From the NCBI RefSeq assembly GCF_000382405.1, contig NZ_KB908275.1, positions 23,394 through 87,393 on the forward strand: 64,000 nucleotides of DNA, given 5' to 3'. Shown here piece after piece: positions 51,025 through 59,553 of this stretch (positions within the stretch are counted from its first letter, which is position 1; the number at the start of each line of letters is the position of its first letter). The translations under genes were made by a program, and so were the position numbers. The DNA is from Mycobacterium sp. 141 (GTDB lineage: Bacteria > Actinomycetota > Actinomycetes > Mycobacteriales > Mycobacteriaceae). The notes under the pieces are model-generated. The model ran no database searches. It saw nothing but the letters and a program-made list of their open reading frames with translations, and had not been told where the DNA came from.

Positions 51025-51744
51025 CTATTCCTCGCCGAGGATCTGGTAGATCTCGCGGCGTGCGACGTTGACGATGTCGAGGATGCGTTGCTGCTGTTCT
51101 TCGCTCGCGGTGTGCACCGACTGTGCGACGGCGCCCATCAGCTGGCCGACGGCGGCGCGCATGTTGACGGCGTTGGGGTCGGCGTCCTCGGCGATGGCGT
51201 CCCAGGGCGCGGTTTCGATCTGTTCGGCGGCCGCGCGGCCTTCGTCGGTCAGCTCGAAAGTCTTCTTGCTGCCTTCGCTTTCGGCCGGGGCGATCAGGCC
51301 CTCGTCGACCAGCAGCTGCAGCGTCGGGTAGACCGAGCCCGGGCTGGGCCGCCACAGATTGTTGCTGCGTTCGGCGATCTGCTGGGTCATCTCGTAGCCG
51401 TGCATGGGACGCTCGGTCAGCAGTTTGAGGATGGCGGCGCGGACGTCACCGCGCCTGCCGCGGCCGCCGTTACGTCCGCGGCCACGGGGGCCGCCGCCGA
51501 AGCCGGGGCCGAAACCCGGACCGAAGCCGGGGCCGAAACCGAAGCCTGGGCCAAAACCGGGACCACCGAAGCCGCGACCGAACGGGCCGTGATGGCCTGC
51601 GGACTCTTCGCGGACGTGATCGCGGAACTCGCGCCGGGCGCGGCGCCGCTCATCGTGCAGGGCCCGACGGTCGCCGGGTCCGAAGCCGAAACCGAAGCCG
51701 CCCGGGCCGAAGGGGGGATTGGGGGGTGTGAATGGGGTGTTCAT
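51025..51744 (-). CDS. PadR-family regulator with Gly/Phe/Pro-rich N-terminal extension
   Basis: 239 residues. The first 105 or so are low complexity with repeated GFGPGFGFGPGFGPG, charged RRARREFRDHVREE and RGRGRNGGRGRRG. The PadR winged helix then follows (VRAAILKLLTERPMHGYEMTQQ, SPGSVYPTLQLLVDEGLI) with a short helical C-terminal dimer arm. The extension is like those of mycobacterial PadR proteins of this group. ATG at 51744 lies about 40 bp after an inverted repeat likely to be its operator. It probably autoregulates and may control the following aldo/keto reductase. Confidence 0.86.
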   Translation of the reverse strand: MNTPFTPPNPPFGPGGFGFGFGPGDRRALHDERRRARREFRDHVREESAGHHGPFGRGFGGPGFGPGFGFGPGFGPGFGPGFGGGPRGRGRNGGRGRRGDVRAAILKLLTERPMHGYEMTQQIAERSNNLWRPSPGSVYPTLQLLVDEGLIAPAESEGSKKTFELTDEGRAAAEQIETAPWDAIAEDADPNAVNMRAAVGQLMGAVAQSVHTASEEQQQRILDIVNVARREIYQILGEE

Positions 51745-51782
51745 GGGTGAGGTTCTCTCTTTCGACGGGAAGCGTCGGATGC

Positions 51783-51813
51783 GCTTCCGATGCATTAACG
51801 ATATATCGGAAGC
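51783..51813 (-). promoter_or_regulatory. probable operator of the PadR-family gene
   Basis: gcttccgat and atcggaagc are perfect 9-bp inverted arms separated by 13 bp, with an internal palindrome cgatatatcg (51799-51808). It lies upstream of the ATG at 51744 in the only AT-rich stretch nearby. Confidence 0.6.
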
Positions 51814-51834
51814 TATCGCGATGCAACGATCAAA

Positions 51835-52356
51835 TCAACGTGGCTCGTCCAAGCGGCCGGCCAGCCAGCTCGCCCACTCCGCCTGCACGGTGTTGATACG
51901 CAGGCCGAACTCCAACGCGGCGTGCCCATAAAAATCTGCCACGTCGTCGGTCCAGGGGATCGAGGCTTCGAGGGCCTTGAGCCGGTCCACCTCGGCGGAG
52001 CAGTGGCCGGCCAGCGCCAGGAGGTGCTCGCGCGCCTGGTCGGGAGGCAGTTCGCCCAGCAAGAAGACCCGCAGCAACTCAGCGCTGCGCTCCGGCGGAT
52101 CGTCGGCAGGATTGCGGATCCATTCCATCAGTTCTTCCCGGCCGGCTGTGGTGACCCGGTACTCCTTGCGACCACGCGGCCCGATGTCGGATACCTCGAT
52201 CAAGCCCGCCGCGGCCAGCTTGTTCAGCTCACCGTAGAGCTGACTCTGCGTGGCCGGCCACACGTTGGCCATCGATTTCTCGAACCGTCTGAGCAGGTCG
52301 TATCCGCTGCCCGGGTGTTGGGCCAGCAGGCCGAGTGTGGCCATTCGCAAACTCAT
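51835..52356 (-). CDS. PadR-family regulator with Vir-type C-terminal domain
   Basis: 173 residues: winged helix (MATLGLLAQHPGSGYDLLRRF, WPATQSQLYGELNKLAAAGLIEV) and a C-terminal alpha-helical dimerisation domain (about 95-170). Divergent from a carotenoid oxygenase gene across 49 bp that hold a 28-bp palindrome. The sequence ttaagat followed by six bases before the ATG could be a -10 box of a leaderless transcript. A repressor of the oxygenase gene and of itself is the simplest view. Confidence 0.87.
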   Translation of the reverse strand: MSLRMATLGLLAQHPGSGYDLLRRFEKSMANVWPATQSQLYGELNKLAAAGLIEVSDIGPRGRKEYRVTTAGREELMEWIRNPADDPPERSAELLRVFLLGELPPDQAREHLLALAGHCSAEVDRLKALEASIPWTDDVADFYGHAALEFGLRINTVQAEWASWLAGRLDEPR

Positions 52357-52370
52357 GGGAGCATCTTAAC

Positions 52371-52398
52371 CTCCACTATTGACATGTCAGTAGTGGAG
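52371..52398. promoter_or_regulatory. 28-bp near-perfect palindrome between padR-type and carotenoid oxygenase genes
   Basis: ctccactattgacatgtcag followed by tagtggag reads the same on both strands except for one mismatched pair. It overlaps ttgaca and ctgaca -35-like boxes for both directions, ideal for repression of both genes. Confidence 0.75.
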
Positions 52399-52405
52399 TG
52401 TCACC

Positions 52406-53725
52406 GTGGATGCCATGACCTCAGCCCTGCCCATCGGTGAAACCGAATTCTTCCGGCGCGGCAATTACGCGCCCGTCGCCGACGAACTCACTGAATATGA
52501 CCTGCCCGTCGAGGGTGCCATCCCGCCCGAACTCGACGGCTGGTACCTGCGCAACGGACCGAACCCACGCCAGGCGACCGCCCACTGGTTCACCGGAGAC
52601 GGGATGATTCACGGCGTCCGCATCGAAGGTGGCGCCGCCAAGTGGTATCGCAACCGCTGGGTGCGCACCGACAGCTTCATCGAGGACTTCCCGCTCTACA
52701 ACGCCGACGGCAGCCGTAACTTGCGGGCCGCGGTCGCCAATACCCACGTGGTCAACCACGCCGGGAGAACCCTCGCGCTGGTGGAGAGTTCGTTGCCGTA
52801 CGAGATCACCAACGAGTTGGAAACAGTGGGCGCCTACGACTTCGGTGGCAAGCTCATCGACTCGATGACAGCGCATCCCAAGATCTGCCCTACGACGGGG
52901 GAACTTCATTTCTTCGGGTACGGCAGCATTTTCGAGCCGTACGTCACCTATCACCGGGCCGACGCCGCCGGCGAACTCACCGTCAACCGAGCGGTGGATG
53001 TCAAGGCGCACACCATGATGCACGATTTCGCGATGACCTCCGGGCACGTCATCTTCATGGACCTGCCGGTCGTGTTCGATCTCGACGTCGCGCTCAAGGG
53101 TGACGGTGATATGCCCTACCGGTGGAGCGATGACTACGGTGCCCGCTTCGGCGTCATGCGCCGCGACGATCCGAACGCCCCGATCCGCTGGTTCGATATT
53201 GACCCGTGCTATGTCTTTCACGTGGTGAATGCGCATGAGATCGGCAATTCGATTGTGCTGCAGGCGGTCCGCTACCCCGAACTGTGGCGGGACAACGGTG
53301 GATTCGACGCGGAGGGGGTGCTGTGGGAATGGCGAATCGACCTGACGGCAGGCACCGTCAGCGAGCGTCAGCTAGACGATGCCGGCGTGGAGTTCCCACG
53401 GATCGACGACCGCCTCGCCGGACTGGATGCCCGCTACTCCGTTGCCGTCGGCGCAAAAGCCTGGATTCGCTACGACCTGACCACAGGTGACGCGGTTCGC
53501 CACGACCTCGGTTCCGGCGGTCCCGGTGAGGCGGTGTTCGTTCCCGGTGCCGGTCCGGCCGGCGAAAGCAACGGGTGGTATCTCGGCTACGTCTACGATC
53601 CCGAACGTGACGGCAGCGATCTGGTGATCCTCGATGCCTGTGCCTTCACTGGCAAGCCGGTGGCGAAAATCGCGCTGCCGCAGCGTGTTCCCTACGGATT
53701 CCACAGCAACTGGATCAGCGGATAA
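52406..53725 (+). CDS. carotenoid cleavage oxygenase (RPE65 family)
   Basis: 439 residues; seven-bladed propeller with the four iron-binding histidines visible in TAHPKICPTTGELHFFGY, HTMMHDFAMTSGH, VFHVVNAHEI and YGFHSNWI. The N terminus PELDGWYLRNGPNPRQ is typical. Members cleave carotenoids or stilbene-type (lignin-derived) double bonds with O2. Start GTG 52406 or ATG 52415. No carotenoid synthesis genes are near, so a stilbenoid or apocarotenoid substrate is open. Likely repressed by the divergent PadR regulator. Confidence 0.92.
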   Translation: MDAMTSALPIGETEFFRRGNYAPVADELTEYDLPVEGAIPPELDGWYLRNGPNPRQATAHWFTGDGMIHGVRIEGGAAKWYRNRWVRTDSFIEDFPLYNADGSRNLRAAVANTHVVNHAGRTLALVESSLPYEITNELETVGAYDFGGKLIDSMTAHPKICPTTGELHFFGYGSIFEPYVTYHRADAAGELTVNRAVDVKAHTMMHDFAMTSGHVIFMDLPVVFDLDVALKGDGDMPYRWSDDYGARFGVMRRDDPNAPIRWFDIDPCYVFHVVNAHEIGNSIVLQAVRYPELWRDNGGFDAEGVLWEWRIDLTAGTVSERQLDDAGVEFPRIDDRLAGLDARYSVAVGAKAWIRYDLTTGDAVRHDLGSGGPGEAVFVPGAGPAGESNGWYLGYVYDPERDGSDLVILDACAFTGKPVAKIALPQRVPYGFHSNWISG

Positions 53726-53740
53726 GTAACGTATCGGGCC

Positions 53741-54118
53741 ATGGTGGTGAAATGGCTCGACAAGCCCGAAGATCATGATTTCGACGCGGCCGCGGACTAC
53801 CTGTCGCTCGTGGCCGAGTCCGACGCGGTCGACAAGACGGTGTCGGCGCTGAAGAAGGCGCCGCCGGTCACCCGTAAGGCCAAGGACATTTTGCGGGCGG
53901 CCGGGCTGACGTTGTTGCCCGAGACCAATGTTCATGTCCGCGCTGACCTGGCCAAGATCACTGGCGGCAAGAAGCTGTCGCCGATCCTGCTGGTGCGTGG
54001 CGACGCGCGCAAAGGTTCACCGCTGCAGGTGGCCGACGGCTACCACCGCGTGTGTGCGAGTTACCTGACCGACGAGAACACCGACATACCGTGCCGGTTG
54101 GTGTCGTGGCAGTCGTGA
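53741..54118 (+). CDS. small ParB/sulfiredoxin-fold-like protein of unknown function
   Basis: 125 residues. The C-terminal half, LAKITGGKKLSPILLVRGD and LQVADGYHRVCASYL, has the DGxHR motif and strand pattern of the ParB/sulfiredoxin superfamily; the N-terminal half is helical and charged. It lies 15 bp after the oxygenase gene and 9 bp before an antiporter gene, so cotranscription is possible. No function is assigned; similar short proteins are widely annotated as hypothetical in mycobacteria. Confidence 0.68.
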   Translation: MVVKWLDKPEDHDFDAAADYLSLVAESDAVDKTVSALKKAPPVTRKAKDILRAAGLTLLPETNVHVRADLAKITGGKKLSPILLVRGDARKGSPLQVADGYHRVCASYLTDENTDIPCRLVSWQS

Positions 54119-54127
54119 TGTGCTGAC

Positions 54128-55288
54128 ATGACGGGCATCGGCTTCGGCACGCTCGCACTGATCATGGTGATCGGGCTCACCGGCCCGGCACTGGCATCGG
54201 TGCCGCGGATGCGGATCCCGGTGGTGATCGGCGAGCTACTGGCCGGAATCATCTTCGGTAGAACCGGACTCGGTGTCATCGACGACACCGACCCGACCTT
54301 CTCGTTGTTGGCCAACATCGGCTTCGCGCTGGTGATGTTCGTTGTCGGCACTCACGTTCCGGTGCGAGATACCACCCTGCACAGCGCGATTCCCAAGGCG
54401 CTGGTACGAGCACTGCTGGTGGGTGCGGTGGCCGCGGTGCTCGGCGTGGTGCTGGCCCGGGCGTTCGGCACTGCTCACGCGCTGATGTATGCCGTGCTGA
54501 TGGCGTCGTCTTCGGCGGCGCTTGCCCTACCGGTGATCGACGGGCTGCGGTTGCAGGGCCCACAGGTGCTTTCGGTCACGGCCCAGATCGCCATCGCGGA
54601 TGCGGCGTCGATTATCTTGCTGCCCTTGGTAATCGATATTCAGCAAGCCCCGCGGGCGGCTCTGGGGGCGTTGGCCATCGCCGGCTGCGCCGTGGTGGTG
54701 TACGTGTTGCTGTGGGCCGAGAACCGGGCCGGACTGAGGAAACGACTGCACCATTACTCCGAGGATCACGAGTTCGCCCTCGAATTGCGCATCAGCTTGA
54801 TCCTTTTGTTCACGCTCGCGGCTGTCGCTGTCGCGACCCACGTCTCGATCATGCTGGCCGGCTTCGCGCTGGGGCTGGTGATATCGGCGATCGGTGAGCC
54901 ACGCCGGTTGGCCCGGCAGCTCTTCGGCATCACCGACGGGTTCTTCGGGCCGTTGTTCTTCGTGTGGCTGGGGGCTTCATTACAGGTGCGCGAACTCGGC
55001 CACGATCCCAAACTCATCGTGCTCGGCGCTGCGCTGGGTTTCGGTGCCGTGCTCGCCCACACTGCGGGTCGGTTGACGGGCCAGTCGTTGTCGCTGGCGG
55101 CGTTCTCGGCAGCGCAGTTGGGGGTGCCCGTGGCCGCCGCGACATTGGGCAATGAACAACATCTGCTCAGGCCGGGGGAGGGGTCGGCGATGATGCTCGG
55201 GGCGCTCATCACCATCGCGACGACGTCAGTCGCCGGGGCGCTGGCCGCGCGCTCGGCGGCCGCTAAGCAACCACCGGAGGCGGCCTGA
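54128..55288 (+). CDS. cation:proton antiporter (CPA2/KefB type membrane domain)
   Basis: 386 residues with about eleven to twelve membrane helices. The RIPVVIGELLAGIIFGRTGLGVID opening and SSSAALALPVIDGLRL and FFVWLGASLQ segments are typical of CPA2 sodium or potassium/proton exchangers. No TrkA-N regulatory domain is attached. ATG at 54128. It is convergent with modA, three bases apart. Confidence 0.88.
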   Translation: MTGIGFGTLALIMVIGLTGPALASVPRMRIPVVIGELLAGIIFGRTGLGVIDDTDPTFSLLANIGFALVMFVVGTHVPVRDTTLHSAIPKALVRALLVGAVAAVLGVVLARAFGTAHALMYAVLMASSSAALALPVIDGLRLQGPQVLSVTAQIAIADAASIILLPLVIDIQQAPRAALGALAIAGCAVVVYVLLWAENRAGLRKRLHHYSEDHEFALELRISLILLFTLAAVAVATHVSIMLAGFALGLVISAIGEPRRLARQLFGITDGFFGPLFFVWLGASLQVRELGHDPKLIVLGAALGFGAVLAHTAGRLTGQSLSLAAFSAAQLGVPVAAATLGNEQHLLRPGEGSAMMLGALITIATTSVAGALAARSAAAKQPPEAA

Positions 55289-55290
55289 AC

Positions 55291-56067
55291 TCAGGGTTTG
55301 GCAAATCCCGCTTTCGCAAGCGCCTTCTGGCCGGCCTCACCGGTGACGAGGTCGACGAAGCGATGGGCCGCAGCAGCGTTCTTGGACTGCTTGAGCACCG
55401 CGATCGGGTAGGTGTTGACGGCCTCGGCGGCCTCGGGGAACGGCACAGCGGTCACCTTGTCACCCGCCCCGGCGGCGTCGGTGACGTAGACGACTCCGGC
55501 GTCGGCCTGCCCGGTGGTGACCTTATTGAGTACGTCGGTCACCGAGGACTCCTCGCTGACCGGATCCAGCGTGATACCGGTGACCTTCTCGACAGTCTGC
55601 GTCGCTCCGCCGCACGGCACCGGTGGGGCGCACACCACTACGCTGACGCCGGGCTTGGTCAGATCGCGGAATGACGTGATGTCTTTGGGGTTCCCGGGCG
55701 CCACCACCATGGTCAGCGTGTTGGTCGCGAAATTGACCGGGTTGCCGTCGAGCAGACCGGCCTGGGCGGCCTTGTCCATGTTGCGAGCGTCGGCCGACGC
55801 GAACACGTCAGCGGTGGCGCCCTGGGTCAACTGCGTGACCAGGTCCGAGGACCCCGCGAACGAGAACTCCACGGACGAGCCCGGGTTGTCTGTCTTGTAC
55901 TGGTTGGCGATCTCGGTGAATGCGGACTTCAGCGACGCCGCGGCGAACACCGTGATCGAGCCGGCTTCGGACGCCGAGCTGGGTTCCGAGGTGGAATTGG
56001 ACTGGCAGCCGGTGGTCACGGCCAGCACCATCACACCGGCGATGGCCAGCGCACGCACACGGGTCAT
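55291..56067 (-). CDS. modA: molybdate ABC transporter substrate-binding lipoprotein
   Basis: 258 residues. Signal and lipobox MVLAVTTGC (Cys near 21), then a type II binding protein with SITVFAAASLKSAFTEIA, FSFAGSSDLVTQLTQGATADVFASADARNM and a C-terminal VYVTDAAGAGDKV matching ModA. Binds molybdate or tungstate outside the membrane. The permease and ATPase genes (modB, modC) that normally follow are missing: the next gene is convergent. Upstream, where a MOP-domain regulator usually sits, only a fragment remains (56111-56217). Confidence 0.9.
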   Translation of the reverse strand: MTRVRALAIAGVMVLAVTTGCQSNSTSEPSSASEAGSITVFAAASLKSAFTEIANQYKTDNPGSSVEFSFAGSSDLVTQLTQGATADVFASADARNMDKAAQAGLLDGNPVNFATNTLTMVVAPGNPKDITSFRDLTKPGVSVVVCAPPVPCGGATQTVEKVTGITLDPVSEESSVTDVLNKVTTGQADAGVVYVTDAAGAGDKVTAVPFPEAAEAVNTYPIAVLKQSKNAAAAHRFVDLVTGEAGQKALAKAGFAKP

Positions 56068-56085
56068 GAGATTCCTTTCGGGGGT

Positions 56086-56119
56086 TTCTACGATCACTGT
56101 GCTTCTACGATCACTGTGC
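56086..56119. repeat. tandem duplication of 17 bp upstream of modA
   Basis: ttctacgatcactgtgc is repeated exactly at 56086-56102 and 56103-56119, 19 bp upstream of the modA start and over the end of the MOP-domain fragment. Confidence 0.95.
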
Positions 56120-56217
56120 TTTGACCACCGCGACAGCCACGCTGCCGACCCGCAGCTCGGCGGCCTCGCGGATCCGGATGTGCCGGGGCACGGCGTCAGC
56201 GTAACTACCAGTGCACT
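56111..56217 (-). pseudogene. remnant of a MOP/TOBE molybdate-binding domain gene
   Basis: The minus strand encodes AVPRHIRIREAAELRVGSVA followed by VAVVKAQ and a stop. The VGSVAVAVVKA part is the characteristic end of molybdopterin-binding (MOP/TOBE) domains. The frame is closed upstream by a stop about 30 codons away, so only the last part of a ModE-like or MOP protein remains. In mycobacterial mod operons such a gene lies just before modA. The relic suggests a deletion or insertion breakpoint here. Confidence 0.5.
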
Positions 56218-56644
56218 ACCACTGCCAGGACCAAACAACCGCATCTGCGGACTCGGGCGGCGGATTTGTTCGTGGCTGCGGTCTCGACCATGGAGACGGT
56301 CTCGACCAGGAGTCAGGAGTAAGGAAACCGAAGCGGCGGTTCAGGCGGCCTTTGGACGAGATCGGGCAACGGCTCGCCTGTACGACACTGCATCTCGCCT
56401 GTACGACACTGCATAAAGTCCCGCGGAGTCGTCGACCGCAGGTCGGCTCCGATCGGACCTCAATCAGTGAAATCTGCCACTCCGTGACGGTTCATCGGTG
56501 ATACTGGCCCCGAGGCACTTCCGCCGCACTGGAGCGTCGGCAGTCTGTGGAAATTTGCCTTGCTGAATTCTCTTGCCCAAACGTTTCAGCTGGTGTTTAC
56601 TAGCGGTATACGTTGATTCCTACCACGAGACAAGGTGCATAAAT
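56218..56644. other. 427-bp region upstream of the glutamine-synthetase cluster
   Basis: No gene seen. It contains a 21-bp tandem repeat (56374-56415) and an AT-richer promoter region at 56540-56640 with ctttgcccaaacgttt-like sequence and a gtatac palindrome near 56606. The first half has higher GC and no recognisable coding. Confidence 0.4.
56374..56415. repeat. tandem duplication of 21 bp
   Basis: ctcgcctgtacgacactgca plus t is present twice, exactly, at 56374-56394 and 56395-56415. Confidence 0.95.
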
Positions 56645-57967
56645 ATGTCCCCTGACCTCGAACTTGCTACCCTGGCTGAAAAGTCAGGAACGAAGTTCAT
56701 CCTTGCAATGTTTGTGGACTTGCGAGGAAAGCCCTGTGCCAAGCTGGTACCGGTCGAAGCCATCGATGAACTCACCAAGGAAGGCGTGGGCTTCGCCGGC
56801 TACGCCGCCGGGGCCATGGGACAGGAGCCTAAAGACCCCGATCTGATCGCAATTCCCGATCCGGTGTCGTTCACCCCGATTCCTTTTGTTAAGGAAGGGC
56901 TGGCGCTGGTCCATTGTGATATGTACGTCGAGGGCAAGCTGTGGCCGTACGCGCCCCGCAACATCCTCAAGGCGATGGTCAAGCGCGCCGCCGACGCCGG
57001 CTTCGAGCCGTGGATGGGCGCTGAGGTCGAGTACTACTTGCTTAAGCGCAACGAGGATGGCTCCCTCACCACCGCAGACGTCCAGGACGTGGCGGCCAAC
57101 CCATGTTATGACGTCCGCGGCCTGACCCGGATGTACGAGCACCTCTCGGGGATCTCCGCGGCGATGAACCAGCTCGGCTGGGGCAACTACGCCAACGACC
57201 ACGAGGACGGCAACGGTCAGTTCGAGCAGAACTTCCAATACGACCAGGCTCTGGTCACCGCTGACCGGGTGGTGACGCTCCGCTACCTGTTGGCGATGAG
57301 CGCCGAAGAGCGCGGCATGATCGCCACGTTTATGCCGAAGCCGTTCTCCGATCGCACCGGCAGCGGGTTGCACCTGCACATCTCTCTGACCAGTGCCGGG
57401 ACACCCGTGTTCCCCACTGACACCGACGATCGAGGCCTTGGCCTGTCGGACACCGCCTACCACTTCATCGGCGGCATACTCGAGCACGCGAGTGCGCTGC
57501 AGGCCATCATCGCGCCGACCGTCAACTCCTATAAGCGGACCCGCGCGGTCGCGGTGAGTTCGGGCGCGTCCTGGGCGCCGAACAGCCCGACGTTCGGCGG
57601 CAACGACCGCACGCACTACGTCCGCATTCCCGACAACCAGCGCATCGAGCTGCGTGGCGGCAGCGGGTGCGCGAATCCGTACCTGGCGGCGGCGGCAGCC
57701 CTCGGCGCCGGCCTCGATGGAATCGCCAACAAGGTCGATCCCGGCGAGATGGGGGCGCAGGCGACCTCGCGGCCCGCGCTGCCGGTAACTCTGCTCCACG
57801 CCGTGGAAACGCTTGAGTCCGATCCCGTGATCATGGAAGTTCTGGACGCGGCCGGTAAGGAGGCGGGCGTCTCCAAGTACTTCGCCGACCTCAAGCGAGA
57901 CGAATTCTTCACCTACCACAGCCAGATCGGTTCGTGGGAAATCGACGAATACCTGACGGCTTTCTAA
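56645..57967 (+). CDS. glnT: type III glutamine synthetase / gamma-glutamylamide synthetase (GlnT/GmaS type)
   Basis: 440 residues. Glutamine synthetase fold with GAEVEYYLLKRNEDG (metal site), NDHEDGNGQFEQNF, GSGLHLHISLT, TVNSYKR and RIELRGGSGCANPYLAAAAALGAG (active site). Length and order match the GlnT/GmaS group, which ligates ammonia or alkylamines such as methylamine to glutamate. ATG at 56645 follows aaggtgcataaat. It begins a four-gene operon with an amidotransferase, a GXGXG protein and an FMN synthase-like protein, a set equivalent to gmaS-mgsABC or glnT-glxBCD. True substrate cannot be read from sequence. Confidence 0.9.
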   Translation: MSPDLELATLAEKSGTKFILAMFVDLRGKPCAKLVPVEAIDELTKEGVGFAGYAAGAMGQEPKDPDLIAIPDPVSFTPIPFVKEGLALVHCDMYVEGKLWPYAPRNILKAMVKRAADAGFEPWMGAEVEYYLLKRNEDGSLTTADVQDVAANPCYDVRGLTRMYEHLSGISAAMNQLGWGNYANDHEDGNGQFEQNFQYDQALVTADRVVTLRYLLAMSAEERGMIATFMPKPFSDRTGSGLHLHISLTSAGTPVFPTDTDDRGLGLSDTAYHFIGGILEHASALQAIIAPTVNSYKRTRAVAVSSGASWAPNSPTFGGNDRTHYVRIPDNQRIELRGGSGCANPYLAAAAALGAGLDGIANKVDPGEMGAQATSRPALPVTLLHAVETLESDPVIMEVLDAAGKEAGVSKYFADLKRDEFFTYHSQIGSWEIDEYLTAF

Positions 57968-57985
57968 GAAGGGAGATCAAAACAA

Positions 57986-58882
57986 ATGTGCGGAATCGTG
58001 GGGCTGCATCTGCGCAACCCCGAACTGTATCCGAGGCTGGGCGAACTGCTCACCGGGATGTTGTGCGAAATGTCCGACCGTGGAATGGATTCAGCGGGTG
58101 TCGCTGTCTACGGAGACCCCAACTGGACGCCGTCCGGACAGGGTGTCGTGTCGCTGCTCGAGGTTGACGCCCCGGATTACGAGGTTGCAGCCCTCGTCGG
58201 CGAAAAGGCGGGTGTCAAGGTCAACGTGCGCGTCCTCGACGCGACTTACCTGTTGACCGCGTCGATCGACTCCGAGGCGCTGCTCGCCGCCGCTCGTGAG
58301 GCCCTCCCCAACGCGCTGGTTGCCGGCTTCGGCGCCGACCTCGCGGTGCTCAAGGGCGTGGGTGCTCCGCGGACCCTCGCGGAAGCCTGGGGCTTGCCGA
58401 AGGCGCAGGGTTGGCAGGGTGTGGGGCATACCCGCATGGCCACCGAGTCTGCAGTCACCCCGGCCGGGTGCCACCCCTACGCGGTGGGTACCGGGCAGTG
58501 CCTGGTGCACAACGGTTCGTTCTCCAACCACGCCACCGTGCGCCGGGATCTGCGCCGGGAAGGTGTGCACTTCGACAGCGAGAACGACACCGAGGTGGGC
58601 GCCCGCTTCGTGGCGCATGAGCTGGCGAAGGGTCGTGACGTCGAAACCGCATTGAAGGAGCTTTGTGCCACCTTCGATGGGTTCTACACCCTGCTGGTGT
58701 CGAACCACGACTCGTTCGCGGTCGTGCGCGATGCAATCTCGTGCAAGCCTGCCGTGATCGCCGAGACCCCCGACTTGGTCGCGGTGGCGAGTGAATACCG
58801 TGCCCTGGCACATCTGCCGGGTGTCGAGAACGCAAAGATCTGGGAACCTGAGCCCGAGGTGGTGTACGCATGGAGCCGTTGA
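57986..58882 (+). CDS. glxB: class II glutamine amidotransferase, GlxB/MgsA type
   Basis: 298 residues. N-terminal nucleophile Cys2 (MCGIVGLHLRNPELYPRLGE) and the Ntn-fold motifs SDRGMDSAGVAVY, GHTRMATESAVT, HPYAVGTGQCLVHNGSFSNH and ENDTEVGARFVAHEL. Corresponds to the glutaminase part of glutamate synthase but encoded separately. RBS aagggag precedes ATG at 57986. Its 3' end overlaps the next gene by 13 bp. In the N-methylglutamate pathway this subunit is MgsA. Confidence 0.9.
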   Translation: MCGIVGLHLRNPELYPRLGELLTGMLCEMSDRGMDSAGVAVYGDPNWTPSGQGVVSLLEVDAPDYEVAALVGEKAGVKVNVRVLDATYLLTASIDSEALLAAAREALPNALVAGFGADLAVLKGVGAPRTLAEAWGLPKAQGWQGVGHTRMATESAVTPAGCHPYAVGTGQCLVHNGSFSNHATVRRDLRREGVHFDSENDTEVGARFVAHELAKGRDVETALKELCATFDGFYTLLVSNHDSFAVVRDAISCKPAVIAETPDLVAVASEYRALAHLPGVENAKIWEPEPEVVYAWSR

Positions 58883-59553
58883 TATTCGACCTGGAAAAGA
58901 CGCCACTGCGGGAGGTAAACGCCGCCCTGCATGCGCCGGATCTGTCCGGTGAGTTCATCATCGAGCACCCGTTCGGGGCGCACAGCGTCGCGGTCGGTGT
59001 CAACGCACCGGTCAAGATCACGGTCAACGGGCACCTGGGCTACTACGGCGCGGGTATGAACCAGCAGGCCGAGATCACCATCAACGGAAATGCCGGCACC
59101 GGCGTGGCCGAGAACATGATGAGCGGCACCGTGTGGGTCAAGGGCAACGCCTCTCAGTCCGCGGGTGCGACTGCGCACGGGGGACTGCTCGTGATCGAGG
59201 GCAACGCCTCGGCGCGGTGCGGTATCTCGATGAAGGGTGTCGACATCGTGGTGGGCGGCAGCGTCGGCCACATGAGTGCCTTCATGGCGCAGGCCGGACG
59301 CCTGGTGATCCGCGGCGACGCCGGCGAAGCGCTCGGTGACTCGATCTACGAGACGCGGATCTACCTGCGCGGCAACGCCGCATCACTGGGCGCCGACTGT
59401 GTCGCCAAGGAGATGCGGGCCGAGCACCACGAGGAGCTCGCCAAGTTGCTCAAGGCGGCAGGGTTCGAGGATGACGACACTGCCTCCTACACGCGGTACG
59501 GGTCTGCCCGCAACCTCTACCACTTCCACGTCGACCACGCCGGAGCATACTGA
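58870..59553 (+). CDS. glxC: GXGXG-domain protein, GlxC/MgsB type
   Basis: 227 residues forming the right-handed beta-helix found at the C terminus of glutamate synthase, with repeated INGNAGTGVAENMMSG, VWVKGNASQSAGATAHGG, VIEGNASARCGISMKG and VIRGDAGEALGDSIYE. Structural partner linking the amidotransferase and FMN subunits. The ATG at 58870 lies inside the end of the amidotransferase gene; its stop overlaps the next start by one base (TGATG). Confidence 0.9.
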   Translation: MEPLIFDLEKTPLREVNAALHAPDLSGEFIIEHPFGAHSVAVGVNAPVKITVNGHLGYYGAGMNQQAEITINGNAGTGVAENMMSGTVWVKGNASQSAGATAHGGLLVIEGNASARCGISMKGVDIVVGGSVGHMSAFMAQAGRLVIRGDAGEALGDSIYETRIYLRGNAASLGADCVAKEMRAEHHEELAKLLKAAGFEDDDTASYTRYGSARNLYHFHVDHAGAY

